The position numbers and the translations under genes were made by a program. From positions 310,001 through 374,000 of the forward strand of contig JAHDVF020001564.1 of the NCBI GenBank assembly GCA_022606425.2: a DNA stretch of 64,000 bases. Reading direction: 5' to 3'. Below are positions 61,280-64,000 of this stretch, piece by piece. Each line of letters opens with the position of its first letter. Within the stretch, counting starts at the first letter, position 1. The DNA comes from Lepidostoma basale. Lineage: Eukaryota; Arthropoda; Insecta; Trichoptera; Lepidostomatidae. The notes under the pieces are model-generated. The model was given only the letters and a program-made list of their open reading frames with translations. It was not told the origin of the DNA and did no database searches.

Positions 61280-61552
61280 TGTGAATGAATAAAGAAAGAA
61301 TGGTAAAGCAATTATATGTTAACGATGTAAATGGAACCAGAAATAGAGGAAGACCGAGGAAAACGTGGCACGATCAAATAAATTAAATATCGAATGCCGG
61401 CCATGTGAGGAGTCAGAGAAATCGACGCGCGTGCATGACACGATGTATGAATGTTGAGGAATCGAGAGAAATATGTCAGGAACGAAAAGTGTGGCAGTCC
61501 ATTCTTTCTGTCTACCCCTTCGGGGAGACGGTGTGATGGTTAGTTAGTTAGT
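61280..61552 (+). mobile_element. LINE-A 3' copy, right half of an inverted pair
   Basis: NERMVKQLYVNDVNGTRNRG-frame, then RGRPRKTWHDQIN and GTGATGGTTAGTTAGTTAG. Confidence 0.85.
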
Positions 61553-62103
61553 GTTTCCAACGTCGGTGATACCCGATATGGCACATGAAGAAGAAGAAGA
61601 AACAGTGCTATTAATTCTATTCCAAATTATAATGGAATTTCACAATGTTAACTCCTTAACCTTCAAGGTTACCCTTGTAAGAATTATCAAATACCTTTTG
61701 GTAATGTGTATATTAATTTTTAATGTTTTAAAGATGTTAATTATTTATTTTGCCCTTTCTATTTGCAACTTTGGACTTTAAAGTATCTGAAGCCATCTTG
61801 GATTATTGTTGTTGATTATTTGCACGGACAGTCAGTCAAATTTAAATTCAGTAAATTTTACATAATTATTTTAAGATTTTTTTTTGTATAGAATCATTTT
61901 TATCACCCCTGATATGTATGCATATAAAGGACTCAGTTTGCAATAGTGTCACTAGTCTGTCGATGCCAACGAGCCTGGCGAAAGTTTTTAATTATTATTT
62001 TAGTAAAACAATTAGAATTTTAAAACAAATTGTGCACCAAATACCAAATTAGTTAATTGGGTTCAAACGACCTGTTTTATATGAAAAATATATATATTAT
62101 TTT
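61553..62103 (+). other. Atlastin intron, unassigned
   Basis: A/T-rich. A short AATTGGGTTCAAACGACCTG at about 62055 also occurs near SINEs at 33920 and 44790. Confidence 0.4.
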
Positions 62104-62500
62104 CAGTAAAACTTCGATATAACGGACTAATTGAGGGGAGGGGGTGTCCGTTAAAGTCGAAAGTCCATTATTTAAAAATAGGTTTAAAATAAATCAATCT
62201 TTGTTTTTAAAATATGTACACTGTATTTAGATATAAATTAAAATATAAAATATAAAACACAAAATTATATTTATTGTCTTCTGATACTAGTCGTGAAGTG
62301 ACATTGCTGTTTGATATCGACGCGCTTTCTTTCGGTAATGCTGCTTTGAAATAGGAATCAATTTTTGTTTGCACCTTTGAACATTACTGTTAAAATTACG
62401 AAAATGCTCATAATATACTCGCAGTTGAACTTCGTTATCTGACGAATTGTCAAAAAATGTTATTAGATCATCGAGATGTGATCTTACCAATGATAACTTA
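62104..62500 (-). pseudogene. pogo/Tigger-like element, C-terminal remnant
   Basis: Left edge CAGTAAAACTTCGATATAAC GGA looks like a pogo/Tigger TIR. Inside, minus frame 62490-62287 reads VRSHLDDLITFFDNSSDNEV, QLRVYYEHFRNF and KQKLIPISKQH, resembling the C-terminal tail of pogo-type DDE transposases (LD.LI.F.....NEV). Truncated on the right by LINE-C. Confidence 0.55.
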
Positions 62501-62503
62501 ACT

Positions 62504-63680
62504 TCTTCTTCTTCTTCTTTTGATAGATCTGACGATCTGTGACACAGAAATCATATCTCGTCGGATGATGAGATCCAGCTGTCCCTCCATCTCTTAGGCG
62601 GTCTTCCAGGTAGGCGGTGTCCGGAAGGGATTTCATAGGCGGCTGTATATGCGAGTCTGTCACCATCCATTCGGGCTACATGGTCCCTCCAGTATCTTCT
62701 TCTGGATCTACTCCACTGAACGATATCCTCTATTTCGCAGGTTTTCCTTATGTCTGCGTTGCGGACACGATCTCGGAGGGTTTTTCCAGTAATTGATCTT
62801 AGGACCTTCATCTCCGATGTTCTAAGTAGTCCCTTGGTTCGCACAGTGTCAGCCCGCGTCTCTACAGCGTACGTCATGATGGGTCGCACGCATGTTTTGT
62901 ATATTCTGATCTTGCTGTCGATACGCATGTGTTTGTTTTTCCATACCAGATTCTTCAGGCCTCCTGACACGGCAGAGGCTTTACTGACTTGTTCACGTAC
63001 TTCGGTATAAAGGTCACTTTGGCTGCAGATCTCCACTCCCAAATACCTGAAACTCATCACCTGCTCCACAGGTATATCATCAACAGTCAGTTTACATCTT
63101 GCAGGTTGCCTAGATATAGTGAGACTTTTTGTTTTGTTGACTGATATAGCCATATTTAGCCTTTGGGATACTGTGTGGAATTTGTACAACATTCTTTGCA
63201 GGTCGTCTTCAGACTCTGCTATTAATGCGGCATCGTCCGCATAGCAAATGACATTCACAGTTTTACTGCCCATTTTATAACCTAGTCCCAGGCCAGCTAC
63301 CTCTTCTATAATTTCGTCCATAATAAGATTGAACAGAAAGGGGCTCAAACTATCTCCCTGTCTTATACCATTGCTTGTAGGAATTTCCCTAGACAGTTCA
63401 TTGTCAACCTTAATTTTCGTTTTGCAATTGGTATATAGGTCTTGGACAGTCTTTATCAATGTATTGGATATTCCTCCTTCCTGTAATTTTCTTACAATAT
63501 CTCTTAACAACACCCTGTCAAATGCCTTAGTCAGATCGACAAAACATATATAGGCTACTTTATTATATTCAATTGCTTTCTCTTTCAGTTGCCTCAGAAT
63601 GAAGATTGCATCTGTTGTGGAGCGATTTCGTCGAAAACCCTGCTGTTCTTCCCTATTCGTTATCTTTTGCTCAACTTAAC
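62504..63680 (-). mobile_element. LINE-C, reverse-transcriptase domain copy
   Basis: The longest open LINE frame in the window: minus strand 63675-62551, 374 codons after an upstream stop. RT landmarks are EEQQGFRRNRSTTDAIFILR, the catalytic-Asp box YICFVDLTKAFDRV, GIRQGDSLSPFLFNLIMDEI and the second catalytic box ICYADDAALIAESEDDLQRM. The thumb region and the C-terminal GRPPKRWRDSW follow. The 3' end carries (GAA)n on the minus strand. The endonuclease and 5' part are truncated, so it cannot be autonomous. Confidence 0.9.
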
Positions 63681-63854
63681 CGGCTCTATTATTCCTTGCA
63701 CCACTCCAGCTTCATCTCTTTCATTTCCAGACTACGACCTAAATTATTACCATCTTCCTTATCAATAATTACCCTTAACCCTCCCGCAATCAATGCGGAT
63801 AAAAAAAATCCTCCCCGATAGCCCACTACGTACTCCGCCAAACAAAATGGTCTC

Positions 63855-63894
63855 ACGCAGGATGCTATCTCCTGCGTGAGATAGCATCCTGCGT
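63855..63894. repeat. Short perfect hairpin
   Basis: ACGCAGGATGCTATCTC and its complement separated by CTGCGT. Confidence 0.88.
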
Positions 63895-64000
63895 GCGACT
63901 GCTTCTCTTATCTTCCCCTCGGGAACATACTTTTTTTATAAATACAATCCCAACCCTAACTTTTCTTCCATTCCTCGACAATAAAGTAAGACTTTATCAT
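63895..64000 (+). repeat. Family H repeat, cut by window end
   Basis: CTTCTCTTATCTTCCCCTCG, TATAAATACAATCCCAACCC, matching 30110-30220. Confidence 0.65.

Overview
The window is nuclear DNA of an arthropod, most likely an insect. It holds three conserved protein genes with short coding exons and phase-compatible GT-AG introns, set in AT-rich DNA saturated with LINE, SINE, mariner, pogo/hAT-like and foldback elements. The order of insect cannot be fixed from the sequence alone. RTE and other LINE tails of this type are common in moths and butterflies, but they move horizontally and are weak evidence.

Genes. (1) Positions 1594-29228 (+) carry 22 exons that join in frame into 1437 residues ending at a stop codon. 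This is about the C-terminal two thirds of Integrator complex subunit 1 (INTS1); the 5' part lies upstream of the window. (2) Positions 31244-34576 (-) carry a complete five-exon gene for a 230-residue phosducin-like protein 3 (PDCL3/viaf), including a first coding exon of only six bases. (3) Positions 34966-36003 (+) carry the first two coding exons of atlastin (atl), divergent from PDCL3 across 389 bp that must hold both promoters. No third atlastin exon was recognised in the remaining 28 kb, so 36004-64000 reads as one very large, repeat-filled intron.

Repeats. The dominant family, here called LINE-A, has at least 27 5'-truncated copies on both strands, ending in a TTAG-type tail. Around it lie a SINE-like family that shares the LINE-A 3' end (NA-D), an RTE-clade LINE, three or four further LINE families, a tRNA-Gly-like SINE with an AAT tail, six mariner-superfamily copies (one with an intact transposase), pogo-like and hAT-like elements, and several MITE or foldback families. 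Many are nested, some with target-site duplications still visible.

The three genes are housekeeping genes of unrelated pathways: snRNA 3'-end processing and transcription attenuation (INTS1), chaperone-assisted protein folding (PDCL3) and ER membrane fusion (atlastin). Only the PDCL3/atl pair shows a plausible shared regulatory region. Family names such as LINE-A, NA-D, MITE-1, FB-1 and REP-L are labels used only here.
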